Shown here one piece after another: positions 25,531-34,243 of a stretch of DNA of 64,000 nucleotides (the stretch's first letter is position 1; every line of letters begins with the position of its first letter). Source of the stretch: Sporolactobacillus shoreicorticis (GTDB lineage Bacteria > Bacillota > Bacilli > Bacillales > Sporolactobacillaceae); the NCBI RefSeq assembly GCF_024125445.1, contig NZ_JAMXWM010000005.1, forward strand, positions 1-64,000, read 5' to 3'. The position numbers and the translations under genes were made by a program. The notes below the pieces were generated by a model that was not told the origin of the DNA, did not search any database, and saw nothing but the letters and a program-made list of their open reading frames with translations.

Positions 25531-25970
25531 GAATTCAACTCCGTTCTAAAGCTGATGCCGTGCTGCTGAAATCCAAGATGTTCATAAAATGCGTGCGCGC
25601 CTTGCCGTTTCAAATCACTGGAAAGCATCAATTTGTAGCAGCCTTGATCCGATGCGCGTTTCATGGCATCCTGCATCATTGTGGTACCGATTCCTAACCC
25701 TTGTGCTTCGGGTGTCACGATGACATTTTCTACAATGGCAATTTTTAGGCCGCCATGGCCGAAATTATCAAGGATAATCAAGGAATATGTTGCGAGCAGC
25801 TTATTTTCGGACCAAACACAGAAAATTTTAAAATAAGGATACTGATCTATTTTCCTGAATAACGATTGAGCGTCTTTCATCGTCATTGAATGCTGTTCGT
25901 CAAGCTGTCGCAGCAAGTGTACATAGCGGTCGATATCTGCCAATGTAAGTTCTTGAATGGCAACTGTCAC
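25527..25970 (-). CDS. GNAT-family acetyltransferase of the phn operon (PhnO-like role)
   Basis: A 147-residue acetyltransferase. VENVIVTPEAQGLGIGTTMM is the acetyl-CoA-binding Q/R-x-x-G-x-G/A loop, and YEHLGFQQHGISF is the C-terminal strand-turn. In other C-P lyase operons PhnO acetylates aminoalkylphosphonates before cleavage; this protein fills that position, though I cannot assign it as an orthologue. I chose the GTG right after the phnL stop, served by the GAGGAGG inside the end of phnL. Its own stop overlaps the PHP start. Confidence 0.7.
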   Translation of the reverse strand: MTVAIQELTLADIDRYVHLLRQLDEQHSMTMKDAQSLFRKIDQYPYFKIFCVWSENKLLATYSLIILDNFGHGGLKIAIVENVIVTPEAQGLGIGTTMMQDAMKRASDQGCYKLMLSSDLKRQGAHAFYEHLGFQQHGISFRTELNS

Positions 25971-25971
25971 C

Positions 25972-26679
25972 TTACATGACCTCCTCAAGCAATCCATGTT
26001 CAAGCTTATACGTACGGTCAACAACCGATTCCATAAAATCTAGGTCATGAAAGATACCAATCATTGTTGTTCCGGATTTTTTAAGATCATTAATACGTTC
26101 TTTAACCGTTTCTTTAGATGCTTCGTCCAGCGAAGCGGTTGGTTCATCGAGCAGTAGCAGCCGGGATTGCCGGGCCATGGCTCGTGCCAGATTCAGCCGA
26201 AGTTTCTCGCCGCCGCTGAAGGTTTTCGGATAGGTATCCCACAATGCTTCGCGCAAATTGAAATGAGCAAGCATATCTCGTGCGCGCAATCGGGCTTTGG
26301 TTTCATTTTTGCCCATATCAAGCAGCGGTTCCATGACAAATTCCAGAGCGGTCATGCGCGGCATGATGCTGAGGAATTGAGAGACGTAGCCAATTTCTTC
26401 TTTGCGGATCGCAAGCATTGTACGGTCTGGGGCGTCGGCAAGATCAAGCAAACCAAATCGCTCGGACTGATAGCGGATGTGACCGCTGCTGGGCAGGTAG
26501 GTGCGATAAATGCACTTGATAATGGTTGATTTTCCGCTTCCGCTCTGGCCGGTAATTCCAAGAAATTCGCCTTTATGAGCAGTGAAACCGATCCCGCGGC
26601 AGCCGGTAATTCGTTTTTCGCCAAACTGGTGCATAAGAAATGTTTTTTCCAATTGGTCGACCTGAATCAGTGCAGTCAT
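25972..26679 (-). CDS. phnL: phosphonate C-P lyase system ABC-type protein PhnL
   Basis: A 235-residue ABC ATPase. The Walker A is GQSGSGKSTIIKC, the signature is FSGGEKLRLNLARAMA, and Walker B is LLLLDEPTASLD. PhnL works in the transfer of a ribose-triphosphate moiety to phosphonate together with PhnG, PhnH and PhnI; it is not a transporter subunit. ATG is nine bases after GGAGG and overlaps the stop of the hexapeptide transferase gene (ATGA). Confidence 0.9.
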   Translation of the reverse strand: MTALIQVDQLEKTFLMHQFGEKRITGCRGIGFTAHKGEFLGITGQSGSGKSTIIKCIYRTYLPSSGHIRYQSERFGLLDLADAPDRTMLAIRKEEIGYVSQFLSIMPRMTALEFVMEPLLDMGKNETKARLRARDMLAHFNLREALWDTYPKTFSGGEKLRLNLARAMARQSRLLLLDEPTASLDEASKETVKERINDLKKSGTTMIGIFHDLDFMESVVDRTYKLEHGLLEEVM

Positions 26680-27305
26680 TGGTTTTCCCTCCATTTACGG
26701 ATGAGACGGATAAAATCCTGAGGAGCCCACAATGCTTCATAATGTTCCTTGAGCGTTTGCCGATCCCAGTCCCACCAGCGGCTTTCTGTGATTTCCTTGA
26801 TCTGTTCATCGTTGAATCGTTTCCGAATCGGTTTGGCAGGTACACCGGCGACAATGGTGTAGGGAGACACATCTTTGGTGACTACAGAGCCGGCACCGAT
26901 TACTGCACCATTCCCGATCGTCACACCGGCCATAATGGTTGCCGAATGTCCAATCCAGACATCATGACCGATCGTTACCCAATGGGTACGCCTCCAGTCG
27001 AAGACACGTTGATCGTTCGTGTCCGCAAGCCCGTAGCGGACACGGCGGTAGGTCAAATGATGCTGAGTGACACGGTCCATCGGATGATTCCCTGGATTGA
27101 TTCGGACGTGTGAAGCGATCGAACAAAATTTCCCAATGGTTGAATAGATGATATTTGCGTCACTGTCGGTATAGCTGTAATCGCCAAAGGAGGTTTCTTC
27201 CATTCGGGTATTCGGTCCGATGTCCGTCCATGCGCCGAGTTTGCTGTTGATGACGATTGCATTCAGTGAGATCGTCGGCTGTTCAGATAGTGTTCGTTCT
27301 GGCAA
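26676..27305 (-). CDS. hexapeptide-repeat acyltransferase of phosphonate clusters (phn_thr-fam)
   Basis: A 209-residue left-handed beta-helix protein. Hexapeptide repeats appear in IGPNTRMEETSFGDYSY and VTIGHDVWIGHSATIMAGVT, then GNGAVIGAGSVV. NPGNHPMDRVTQH carries the likely catalytic His. It resembles chloramphenicol/xenobiotic acetyltransferases and belongs to the group regularly found inside C-P lyase operons, where its exact substrate is unknown. I chose the TTG eight bases after GGAAGG; a GTG at 27314 sits too close to the site. Confidence 0.8.
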   Translation of the reverse strand: MPERTLSEQPTISLNAIVINSKLGAWTDIGPNTRMEETSFGDYSYTDSDANIIYSTIGKFCSIASHVRINPGNHPMDRVTQHHLTYRRVRYGLADTNDQRVFDWRRTHWVTIGHDVWIGHSATIMAGVTIGNGAVIGAGSVVTKDVSPYTIVAGVPAKPIRKRFNDEQIKEITESRWWDWDRQTLKEHYEALWAPQDFIRLIRKWRENQ

Positions 27306-27310
27306 ATGGC

Positions 27311-28504
27311 TCACCTTCCTTTGATCGTTTGCTGTGACTGGGGCGTCAGATAATGCATGCGGCAGACCTCTGTGCCATCGACAAAGACATGGGCCAGCTG
27401 CGGCCTGCTGGTCTCACTGACGCCGACAACGAGCAGATCGGCTTTTTTTCCTAATTCAATTGATCCGATTAACGGGTCAAGATGCAACGCCTTGGCCGGA
27501 TTGAGTGTCACTGTGTTAAATGCCTGTGATGCACTCATTCCCAGCTCGTAATGCAGTTTAAAGGCGGCATGCAATAGCGATGCCGGATAATAATCCGAGC
27601 AGAAAATATCGACAAGGCCTTCATTAACGGCTTCATGAGCGGATAAGTTATTGCTGTGCGATTTTCCAAGTACAAGATTTGGTGCGCCCATCACGGTGAG
27701 CATCCCGAGTCGCCGTGCGTACCGTGCTGCTTCAATAGTAATGGGAAACTCGCTGATGCCTGCCTGCCAGCTACGAACAATTTCAAGCTTTTCAATCGTA
27801 TCATCATCATGCGAAGCAACAGGCACACCATGTAGGTTGGCTAATTTTGTCAGTTTCTCAATGCTTTGCGTATCAAGTTTGGGCAGCTTTTTCGTTTCTT
27901 CAATAATTTGCGCTGCTTCTTGCGCGGAATAGTGGCGATGGTCGACTAGTAGGCGCCGCTGAACTTCTAAATCGCGATACTGCCCTTGACCGGGCGTATG
28001 ATCGGTCAGGGACAGTTGATCGATCCTGCCATTTTGGATTAATGCGGAAACCGAATCCAGTGCATCAATGTTGGCGATTTCGTAACGCAGATGCGTTTTA
28101 TGGCGTATCAAGTGCGGGCCGTTCGCTAAACGATTCAGCGATTCAATTAGAGCATAAACGGTTTCGTTATCACGCCCCTTGCGCACGGTATTCTGCTTCA
28201 TTAAAGAAACGGCGTGGAAAATCGTTGTGATCCCTTCGGCGGCCAGCTTCTTTTCCAGTTCGGCAAAAGAAAGATCGACCGCAAAGCGGCTCGTTGGACG
28301 CGGTTCAATTTCTACTTCAATCGCATCGCTGTGCGAATCTATCAAGCCGGGAATCAACCATTTGCCGCCTGCATCAAGATCTGCACGTTCTACAGTATCC
28401 GGCTCACCTTGTTCAATTTGAACGATTCGCTTCGCTTCAATCGATACATAGCCGTTATCAATGACTTGGTCGGGTAACACAATTCTTGCATGATAGATTT
28501 TCAT
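27311..28504 (-). CDS. phnM: alpha-D-ribose 1-methylphosphonate 5-triphosphate diphosphatase PhnM
   Basis: A 397-residue amidohydrolase-fold enzyme. The metal-binding SHSDAIEVEIEPRP near residue 57, HAVSLMKQ, VASHDDDT and GAPNLVLGKSHSN, then FCSDYYPASLL are PhnM hallmarks. It removes pyrophosphate from ribose-1-phosphonate 5-triphosphate, giving the substrate of PhnJ. ATG follows GAGGTG. It is the sixth gene of the coupled phnGHIJKM... run. Confidence 0.93.
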   Translation of the reverse strand: MKIYHARIVLPDQVIDNGYVSIEAKRIVQIEQGEPDTVERADLDAGGKWLIPGLIDSHSDAIEVEIEPRPTSRFAVDLSFAELEKKLAAEGITTIFHAVSLMKQNTVRKGRDNETVYALIESLNRLANGPHLIRHKTHLRYEIANIDALDSVSALIQNGRIDQLSLTDHTPGQGQYRDLEVQRRLLVDHRHYSAQEAAQIIEETKKLPKLDTQSIEKLTKLANLHGVPVASHDDDTIEKLEIVRSWQAGISEFPITIEAARYARRLGMLTVMGAPNLVLGKSHSNNLSAHEAVNEGLVDIFCSDYYPASLLHAAFKLHYELGMSASQAFNTVTLNPAKALHLDPLIGSIELGKKADLLVVGVSETSRPQLAHVFVDGTEVCRMHYLTPQSQQTIKGR

Positions 28505-28513
28505 TTTGACACC

Positions 28514-29362
28514 TCACAATAAAGAGTGGACGAGCAGCTGAGTATAGGCATGATGCGGATCTTCGAGAATTTGATCGGTTAATCCGGCTTCGATGCAGCG
28601 TCCTTGTTTCATCACCATCGTTCGATCACACAGCATACGGATGACACCGAGATCATGCGAGACAACAATCATGGCCGTCCGACTTTCTCGCTGGATGCGA
28701 CGGATCAGATCAAGAACGCGCGCTTGTACCGACAGGTCAAGGCCGGTGGTCACTTCATCCAGCAGCAGAATCGGCGGATGATTGGCCAATGCCTTGGAAA
28801 TTTGCACGCGCTGCTGCATGCCGCCGCTGAAATGGAGCGGGACCTCGTCCATTCTCGTGACCGGAATCTCAACATGATCAAGCAGTTCTTTGGCACGCGC
28901 GCGTATCTCGTGTACATTGAATGTTCCAGCGGCAATCAGCTTTTCGGCAATATTTCCACCGCTTGAGAATTGCATCCTCAGACCAATCCAAGGATTTTGG
29001 TAAACCATCCCCATTAAATGATTGCGAATGTAGCGTTTTTGCTGAGAGGATTCGCGAAAGATATTAGCCGCCCCGTCTTGATAGGTGGCAATGTGCGCTG
29101 ATCCGTCAGTAATCGAACTGTCAAAATAAAGGCATTGGACAAGCGAACTTTTCCCCGATCCGCTTTCACCGACGATTCCAAGAATTTCCCCTTCATAGAG
29201 ATCAAAGGAAATGTCATTGCATGCCCAGACCGTACCGCAGTGCGGGCAATGATTGCTCCCTTCAGGCAGTTGTTCCGGATGACTACAGGCAGTGCAGCCT
29301 TTGCCAAACCGTTTTGTTAAGTGACGAACGCTGAGCAGCGGGCGGCTTTCATCATGGATCAT
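28514..29362 (-). CDS. phnK: C-P lyase ABC-type protein PhnK with zinc-ribbon-like insert
   Basis: A 282-residue ABC ATPase. Between the first strands lies an insert with C-x2-C, a 14-residue spacer and C-x2-C (GCTACSHP..NHCPHCGTV, residues 18-42), which looks like a zinc ribbon and is absent from E. coli PhnK. The Walker A is GESGSGKSS, the signature HFSGGMQQRVQISKAL, and Walker B PILLLDEVTTGLD. PhnK docks on the PhnGHIJ core. The ATG overlaps the phnJ stop (ATGA); a longer frame start lies inside phnJ. Confidence 0.92.
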   Translation of the reverse strand: MIHDESRPLLSVRHLTKRFGKGCTACSHPEQLPEGSNHCPHCGTVWACNDISFDLYEGEILGIVGESGSGKSSLVQCLYFDSSITDGSAHIATYQDGAANIFRESSQQKRYIRNHLMGMVYQNPWIGLRMQFSSGGNIAEKLIAAGTFNVHEIRARAKELLDHVEIPVTRMDEVPLHFSGGMQQRVQISKALANHPPILLLDEVTTGLDLSVQARVLDLIRRIQRESRTAMIVVSHDLGVIRMLCDRTMVMKQGRCIEAGLTDQILEDPHHAYTQLLVHSLL

Positions 29363-30216
29363 GGTGTATGCCTCTTTTCTTGTCTTTTTCGGCAGTTGCC
29401 GGTATCGGAACATTGGTAAAATTTTTGTCCGGTTTTTTCATCGAAAATTTCATCAAGAAATGTGTCGCTGCTGCCGCACAGCCGGCAGTTGCACCCGTCG
29501 AAATGTTCGGTTTCAAATGGATAATCGTCAAAAGCGAGTGGCTCTATGTCTGTATAAGGCGGAATGGCATAGATTTTCTTCTCGCGGCCGGCGCCGAACA
29601 GAAACAGCCCATCCGCATGATTCAGCTTAGGCAGATCATAGCGGGGAATCGGGCTTGGTGCGAAAATGTGCCGTTTGTGTGCGAGGGCCGGATAGTCGGC
29701 ACCGATGCTGATTTTTCCCCATTTGACAATGTCTTCATATAAGCGCAGCCAAATCCCGCTGTAATCCATTTCCGCATGCAGCTGCTTCGTTTTGCGCTCC
29801 TTAGCTTCCACCATCCGAAGCGGTTCCGGTAGCGGTACTTGAAAAATAAGGATTTGATCGGCACGAATCGGCACCTCGGGAATGCGGTGACGGGTTTGAA
29901 TGAGCGTGGCACGCTCGGAGTCGGTCGTGACCTCGGCCTCTGTGCAGGACTGGACCAATTTTTTGATGCTAACAGCATTGACGCTGTCGTCGTTTCCTTG
30001 ATCGATTACTTTAAGACAATCCTGATCACCGATCAGTGACAGAGTTAGCTGCAACCCGCCGGTTCCCCAGCCGCGGCCAATCGGCATTTCTCTGGAGGCA
30101 AACGGCACTTGGTAACCGGGAATGGCCACCGCCTTAAGCGTTGTGCGACGAATTTCTTTTTTGGAGCCTTCATCGAGAAAGGCATAATTGTACGTCTGTT
30201 TCAAATGTGGCTGCAT
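29359..30216 (-). CDS. phnJ: alpha-D-ribose 1-methylphosphonate 5-phosphate C-P lyase PhnJ
   Basis: The 285-residue radical-SAM-type enzyme that cuts the carbon-phosphorus bond. The C-terminal Cys set CRLCG and QCSDTGNC has the spacing C-x2-C-x21-C-x5-C of E. coli PhnJ (cluster Cys plus the thiyl Cys). The N-terminus FLDEGSKKEIRRTTLKAVAI and PFASREMPIGRGWGTGGLQ are also characteristic. AGGAGTG within the end of phnI is its ribosome-binding site. All residues needed for activity appear present. Confidence 0.95.
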   Translation of the reverse strand: MQPHLKQTYNYAFLDEGSKKEIRRTTLKAVAIPGYQVPFASREMPIGRGWGTGGLQLTLSLIGDQDCLKVIDQGNDDSVNAVSIKKLVQSCTEAEVTTDSERATLIQTRHRIPEVPIRADQILIFQVPLPEPLRMVEAKERKTKQLHAEMDYSGIWLRLYEDIVKWGKISIGADYPALAHKRHIFAPSPIPRYDLPKLNHADGLFLFGAGREKKIYAIPPYTDIEPLAFDDYPFETEHFDGCNCRLCGSSDTFLDEIFDEKTGQKFYQCSDTGNCRKRQEKRHTP

Positions 30217-30223
30217 GGTTGTG

Positions 30224-31318
30224 TCACTCCTTTAGCGTCTCCGTTTTTTCAGACTCAGCTATTTTCTGTGTTTGTCGCAAGACATCAAGTTTCGATTGAA
30301 AGGTGATATAATGCGGCAATTTTAAGTGAGACACGAATCCGTTTGCTTCAATGCTGTCGACATGGAGAAGGACGAATTCTTCATCTTGAGACGGAGTTGT
30401 TCCTTTTGTTTCAAGGCCTTGCTCGAGAATGGCCATGGCGATGGCTTTGGTCTCGTTCTGTCCGAAGGTCAGTCCGTAGCCGAGTCTCAGCTTTACATCG
30501 CCCTGATCGTCACGCTCAAAGGCATTGATGGTTTCGACTTCGGTCAGCATGATCTCACCAAGGCAGAGGCTTTCGCGGGAATCAAACGGATAGACAATGG
30601 TGACTTCCACATAACCGACCCGCAGTTCACCGACGGTCGGATGATTCGTAGTATGGCCGCGCATGCTACTGTAAGCCAATGCCGTCATGGCGCCGGTCTC
30701 TCCGCGAGCCAGAATCTGAAGCTTAGCGGATCGCGGGGCCGGGAAGGTCAATTTATCGCGTGTGATATCGAACAAAACGTCTGATGACTTTGGCGGAAAC
30801 AGTAATCCTTGTTCGCGAAGCAGACTGGAAACCTTTGGTAAGGAGAGCGGCTGATCGGTATTAAATTCCGGTATTTGTTCCTTTAACAGCTCTTGCAGAG
30901 CACGCACGTCTTCATTTTCAAGAGCAAAGTTAAGCAGGCGATGTGTATAGTCCATGGTTGGGCCGAGCATTTGACCGCCCGGGATATCCTTGAAAGCGGA
31001 AGAAATGCGGCGAATGATACGCATTTGACCCGGATCTATAATTTCTGATTCATAATTTCGCTCAAGTGTGGATCGATAAGCACGCATCAGAAAGGCGGCT
31101 TCGCAGAGATCACCTTCCGCCTGTTTAATGGCAAGTGCAGCATATTCCGGGGCATAAAGGCCGCCCTCACTCATCACGCGATCGGTAAGATGACGCAATT
31201 GTTTTTCGATTTCAATAGTCTCCAGGCTACGCTCTGCATCTTTGATCCGGTACCATTGATTGATCCGGTCGGCAGCTTCAATCGCTTTTTGTCCGCCGGT
31301 AACCGCAACATATCCCAT
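30224..31318 (-). CDS. phnI: C-P lyase core subunit PhnI
   Basis: A 364-residue protein starting GYVAVTGGQKAIEAADRINQ, with LTDRVMSEGGLYAPEYAALA and GEIMLTEVETINAFE, as in PhnI, the nucleosidase/transferase subunit of the PhnGHIJ complex. Together with PhnG, H and L it exchanges the base of ATP for phosphonate. Its ATG follows the phnH stop directly, with GAAGGGA as the ribosome-binding site inside phnH. The length matches the family. Confidence 0.94.
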   Translation of the reverse strand: MGYVAVTGGQKAIEAADRINQWYRIKDAERSLETIEIEKQLRHLTDRVMSEGGLYAPEYAALAIKQAEGDLCEAAFLMRAYRSTLERNYESEIIDPGQMRIIRRISSAFKDIPGGQMLGPTMDYTHRLLNFALENEDVRALQELLKEQIPEFNTDQPLSLPKVSSLLREQGLLFPPKSSDVLFDITRDKLTFPAPRSAKLQILARGETGAMTALAYSSMRGHTTNHPTVGELRVGYVEVTIVYPFDSRESLCLGEIMLTEVETINAFERDDQGDVKLRLGYGLTFGQNETKAIAMAILEQGLETKGTTPSQDEEFVLLHVDSIEANGFVSHLKLPHYITFQSKLDVLRQTQKIAESEKTETLKE

Positions 31319-31945
31319 TTAGAAATCCCTTCTTTCGATGAGCGTTGTTCTTGGCAGCGCAGCAATCTGTCCATCATCATCGAATAAGATGAAATCACAG
31401 CCGGTCGGATATTCACGATTGCGCTCAGAACGCAAGCGCAGCCATTCCATATTCATTCCGTCTACGGAAAGTAGGTGCCAGCCATTGATTCCCGGGCCAC
31501 GCAGGATTATCGGCAGTGCCAAATCATCGGCTCCGGACAGCCTGCGGACATGAAGGGCAATCGTTGCGCTTTTTTCGGGTTCGGCCAGCGTGCCAATGCG
31601 GACGGACTGCATGATTGAATCGATTTCATCCATTTCCGGAGGTGTGTCGATGAATAAATAATCAGCAGCATGTGAAGCTGTATGATGGCTCCCGGTTGTC
31701 CATTCGATCGCGCGCTCCGCAGCATCAGCGTTTAATTCCTGCGAAGCGTAATAGAAGCTGACTTGCTGATCCAGCAGCGTCTGGGCAAGCGCATAGGTGC
31801 CGGATGAACAGGGGCACGATTCCGGGACTCCGCGGAGAAGGTCGGCAATAGTATTGATCTTTCCCGGTTTTGCCATACTGTCGAGCAAACGTCGATACAG
31901 TTTTCGCGTATCATGCACGTGATGAAAAATGTTAGCGTTTGTCAT
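31319..31945 (-). CDS. phnH: C-P lyase core subunit PhnH
   Basis: A 208-residue protein. VHDTRKLYRRLLDSMAKPGK at the N-terminus, DYLFIDTPP, PTGCDFILFDDDG and LPRTT at the end match PhnH, a PLP-transferase-fold subunit without PLP. GGAGG precedes the ATG by six bases. The gene overlaps the end of phnG by 14 bases, showing tight coupling. Confidence 0.93.
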   Translation of the reverse strand: MTNANIFHHVHDTRKLYRRLLDSMAKPGKINTIADLLRGVPESCPCSSGTYALAQTLLDQQVSFYYASQELNADAAERAIEWTTGSHHTASHAADYLFIDTPPEMDEIDSIMQSVRIGTLAEPEKSATIALHVRRLSGADDLALPIILRGPGINGWHLLSVDGMNMEWLRLRSERNREYPTGCDFILFDDDGQIAALPRTTLIERRDF

Positions 31946-32378
31946 TGTATTCCTCCATTGTATTGAAATGAACCTGCGATTGCGCGTTGCGTGCATCTTC
32001 TAAAGCATACTTCTCCTGAATACGCTTTTCTTCCTCATGGAATTGGGCGTTCCAGTGGTCAAGCACCGGCAGCCCCGCGTTATGCGCTGCGTCGATGACA
32101 GCCATGCAATAGGCACGTACCGGCTTTTTGCCGATGACAATGCCGACCCCTAACTGTCCATTGAGAGACACGGTACATTCAGTGACGAGTACTTCACCAA
32201 GATAAAAGGGCTGACTGGAAACGGAGTCCTTTGCTTTGGTCATAATCAGTGAGGTTTGCGGCTCGCGCTCCACCTGTAGCCTCTGTTCTTGTTCGATTTT
32301 GTGCGCGATTTCTTCTAATAGAGGGAGCGAGCAAGCGCTCATAATTCGGCTGAGGTGTTGTTTGGTCATGATCACCAT
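31932..32378 (-). CDS. phnG: C-P lyase core subunit PhnG
   Basis: A 148-residue protein. IEQEQRLQVEREPQTSLIMT, FYLGEVLVTECTVSLNGQLG and GKKPVRAYCMAVIDAAHNAG are PhnG. It is the first gene of the ten-gene minus-strand operon; ATG lies eight bases after GGGAGG. A palindrome 43 bases upstream is a likely regulator site. Confidence 0.93.
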   Translation of the reverse strand: MVIMTKQHLSRIMSACSLPLLEEIAHKIEQEQRLQVEREPQTSLIMTKAKDSVSSQPFYLGEVLVTECTVSLNGQLGVGIVIGKKPVRAYCMAVIDAAHNAGLPVLDHWNAQFHEEEKRIQEKYALEDARNAQSQVHFNTMEEYNDKR

Positions 32379-32420
32379 TGAAAGAACCTCCCTTTCTTTT
32401 TCACTTACAAATGCACTGTA

Positions 32421-32434
32421 ACTTATCGATAAGT
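32421..32434. promoter_or_regulatory. palindrome upstream of phnG
   Basis: ACTTATCGATAAGT is a perfect 14-bp palindrome between phnG and the phnF-like gene, 43 bases before the phnG start. It could be the operator of one of the two adjacent GntR/UTRA regulators. Confidence 0.45.
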
Positions 32435-32522
32435 ACGAATTATGAATCCATTGTAAAAAAAATGTTAAGTGCTTGGAGGTGTTGACAGCCTGATTTTCAT
32501 GAATACATCAAGTGATTGAATG

Positions 32523-33242
32523 CTAAAAGTTGATCAGGCACCGGCACATATCTCCACGCAAACGGGAACAGCTGATTTCAAACGGCTTTCCCGCAGTCGG
32601 ATCATTGGCGATACTTTCGATTGCAAGAATGGGTACATTTTCCGGAATGCCCAGCCATTCCGTATCCTGCCGGCAGGAAATGACTGCCTGAAGAACAGAA
32701 CTTATACGCAATGGTTTGATATTATAGTGATCCTCAAGCAGCTGATAAAGGGAATGAAAATCCGTTAAAAAGGTATTGAGTCCGGGAACATGGTGTTCCG
32801 CAAGGATGGTTTGGGTTAGGGAGACAGGCTGTCCTGAAGCGTAGCGGATGATGTGCAGATCATAGATCTGATCTTTTGGATTCAACTGCAGAGTCAGGCA
32901 CTCCTTTTGACTCGGTTGCCTGATCTGCCATCCGAGCAATTTTCCATCGGCGTGCACATCCTGCTTCTGAAGATTTTCTGTGAAACGGGTTCGATTGGTA
33001 AGCGGATAAGAAATTTCGTGAACCCGTTCAGAAACAAAGACCCCTTTTCCTTGATGAGAAACAACCAGTCCGAGATGAACCAGTCGCGCGAGTGCAAAAC
33101 GAATGACATGGTGATTGACACCGAACTGCGCGCATAGCTCGCGTTCGGACGGCAGTTTATCACCGCTTTTAACACTGCCATTTTCAATTTGTTCGGTTAA
33201 TTTTTGCGCAATGTCTGCGCAAATCGCCTGAGTTTTATTCAT
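32523..33242 (-). CDS. phnF: GntR/UTRA regulator, PhnF-like (first copy)
   Basis: A 239-residue regulator. An N-terminal GntR winged helix (GDKLPSERELCAQFGVNHHV, VSHQGKGVFV) joins a UTRA ligand domain (YDLHIIRYASGQPVSLTQTI, FHSLYQLLEDHYNIKPLR). The Arg-x-x-x-G-x-P and FxSLYxLL patterns are shared with PhnF regulators of phosphonate genes. It lies upstream of phnG on the same strand, 144 bp apart, so it may be in the operon or control it. Confidence 0.82.
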   Translation of the reverse strand: MNKTQAICADIAQKLTEQIENGSVKSGDKLPSERELCAQFGVNHHVIRFALARLVHLGLVVSHQGKGVFVSERVHEISYPLTNRTRFTENLQKQDVHADGKLLGWQIRQPSQKECLTLQLNPKDQIYDLHIIRYASGQPVSLTQTILAEHHVPGLNTFLTDFHSLYQLLEDHYNIKPLRISSVLQAVISCRQDTEWLGIPENVPILAIESIANDPTAGKPFEISCSRLRGDMCRCLINF

Positions 33243-33354
33243 CTGAGCAAGCGCTCCAATCCTTGATCGACATGGGCTGTCGCCTGGTTACCTAATCATA
33301 ATTTATCGTCATATAGGGAAGAAAAGCAACGGCAGTTGTTGAATTTTCTTAATC

Positions 33355-33393
33355 TTTACAATTTATTAAACCTGAATTAACTTTCTTTACGTT
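33355..33393 (+). promoter_or_regulatory. candidate Pho box (PhoP direct repeats)
   Basis: TTTACA, TTAAAC, TTAACT and TACGTT occur exactly 11 bases apart (33355, 33366, 33377, 33388), the spacing of PhoP-binding repeats TT(A/T/C)ACA in Bacillus. The first and third fit the consensus well, the others poorly. They lie upstream of the second phnF-like gene and phnDCEE, where phosphate-starvation control would be expected. Confidence 0.5.
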
Positions 33394-33452
33394 GTTTTGC
33401 ATTACACTATGTAGGGACAAGGGAACTGAAGAGGGGGTCGAAGCTGGTCTCT

Positions 33453-34163
33453 ATGGATGTGCGGCATATTGAGATTGCTGATTATTTTATCCAGGCAATT
33501 AGTCAAGGGCTTTATCAAGAAGGAGATCGCATTCCTTCAGAAGCGGAATTGCACGTTTTGTTTGGCGCGAGGCGGTCGGTTTTGCGCCGTGCGGTTGCAC
33601 GATTGGAAGAAACCGGTTGGGTGACAACGCATCAGGGAAAAGGGTCCTTTGTCACATCGAGGAAGGCGCCGATCGACTATGAACTTTCATCGAAAACAGC
33701 ATTTTCTTCGATCATGAAGGAAAAAGGAATGGTTCCCCGTGCTGCACTCCTGCACTGGGAAAAGAGAGCAGCCAAGCAGCATGAGCAAGATCAGCTGGCG
33801 CTGGATATCGATGAGACCGTTTATGCTTTAGAAATTTTGAGAAGCACAGGCGATGTGCCTTTGTCGGTAACAACCACGGTGATGCCAGCTTATTTGGTGC
33901 CTGGATTAGAGGCTCATTTAACCGGATTCCATTCCCTGTATGCGTTGCTGTCACGGAGCTATCGGTTGCAGCCGAGACGATTGAAGTCCATCGTGCGTGC
34001 GGCGCTCCCGGAACCGCAGGATGCACAGATTCTGAACATGGCCGACCATGCGCCAATTCTGCAAATTGAGAGCCTTGTGACGCATCGCGGTGTGGATTTA
34101 ATGGAATACAGCATCTCCAGAATTCGCGGTGATCTCAATAAAAGTTGTGTTACCTTTGACTAA
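33453..34163 (+). CDS. GntR/UTRA regulator, PhnF-like (second copy)
   Basis: A 236-residue paralogue of the first regulator in the opposite direction: GDRIPSEAELHVLFGARRSV, TTHQGKGSFVTS, then the UTRA part YALEILRSTGDVPLSVTTTV and FHSLYALLSRSYRLQPRRLK. Having two PhnF-like regulators back to back suggests one for the lyase operon and one for the transporter. The ATG has only a distant GAGGGGG, so the start is not certain. Confidence 0.8.
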   Translation: MDVRHIEIADYFIQAISQGLYQEGDRIPSEAELHVLFGARRSVLRRAVARLEETGWVTTHQGKGSFVTSRKAPIDYELSSKTAFSSIMKEKGMVPRAALLHWEKRAAKQHEQDQLALDIDETVYALEILRSTGDVPLSVTTTVMPAYLVPGLEAHLTGFHSLYALLSRSYRLQPRRLKSIVRAALPEPQDAQILNMADHAPILQIESLVTHRGVDLMEYSISRIRGDLNKSCVTFD

Positions 34164-34243
34164 CTGTCGATTTTCAAAACAACAATTGTCCTTTGTTACC
34201 AAGTATACGTACCGCTCAAAATGATTTCGGAGGGAAACACAAA

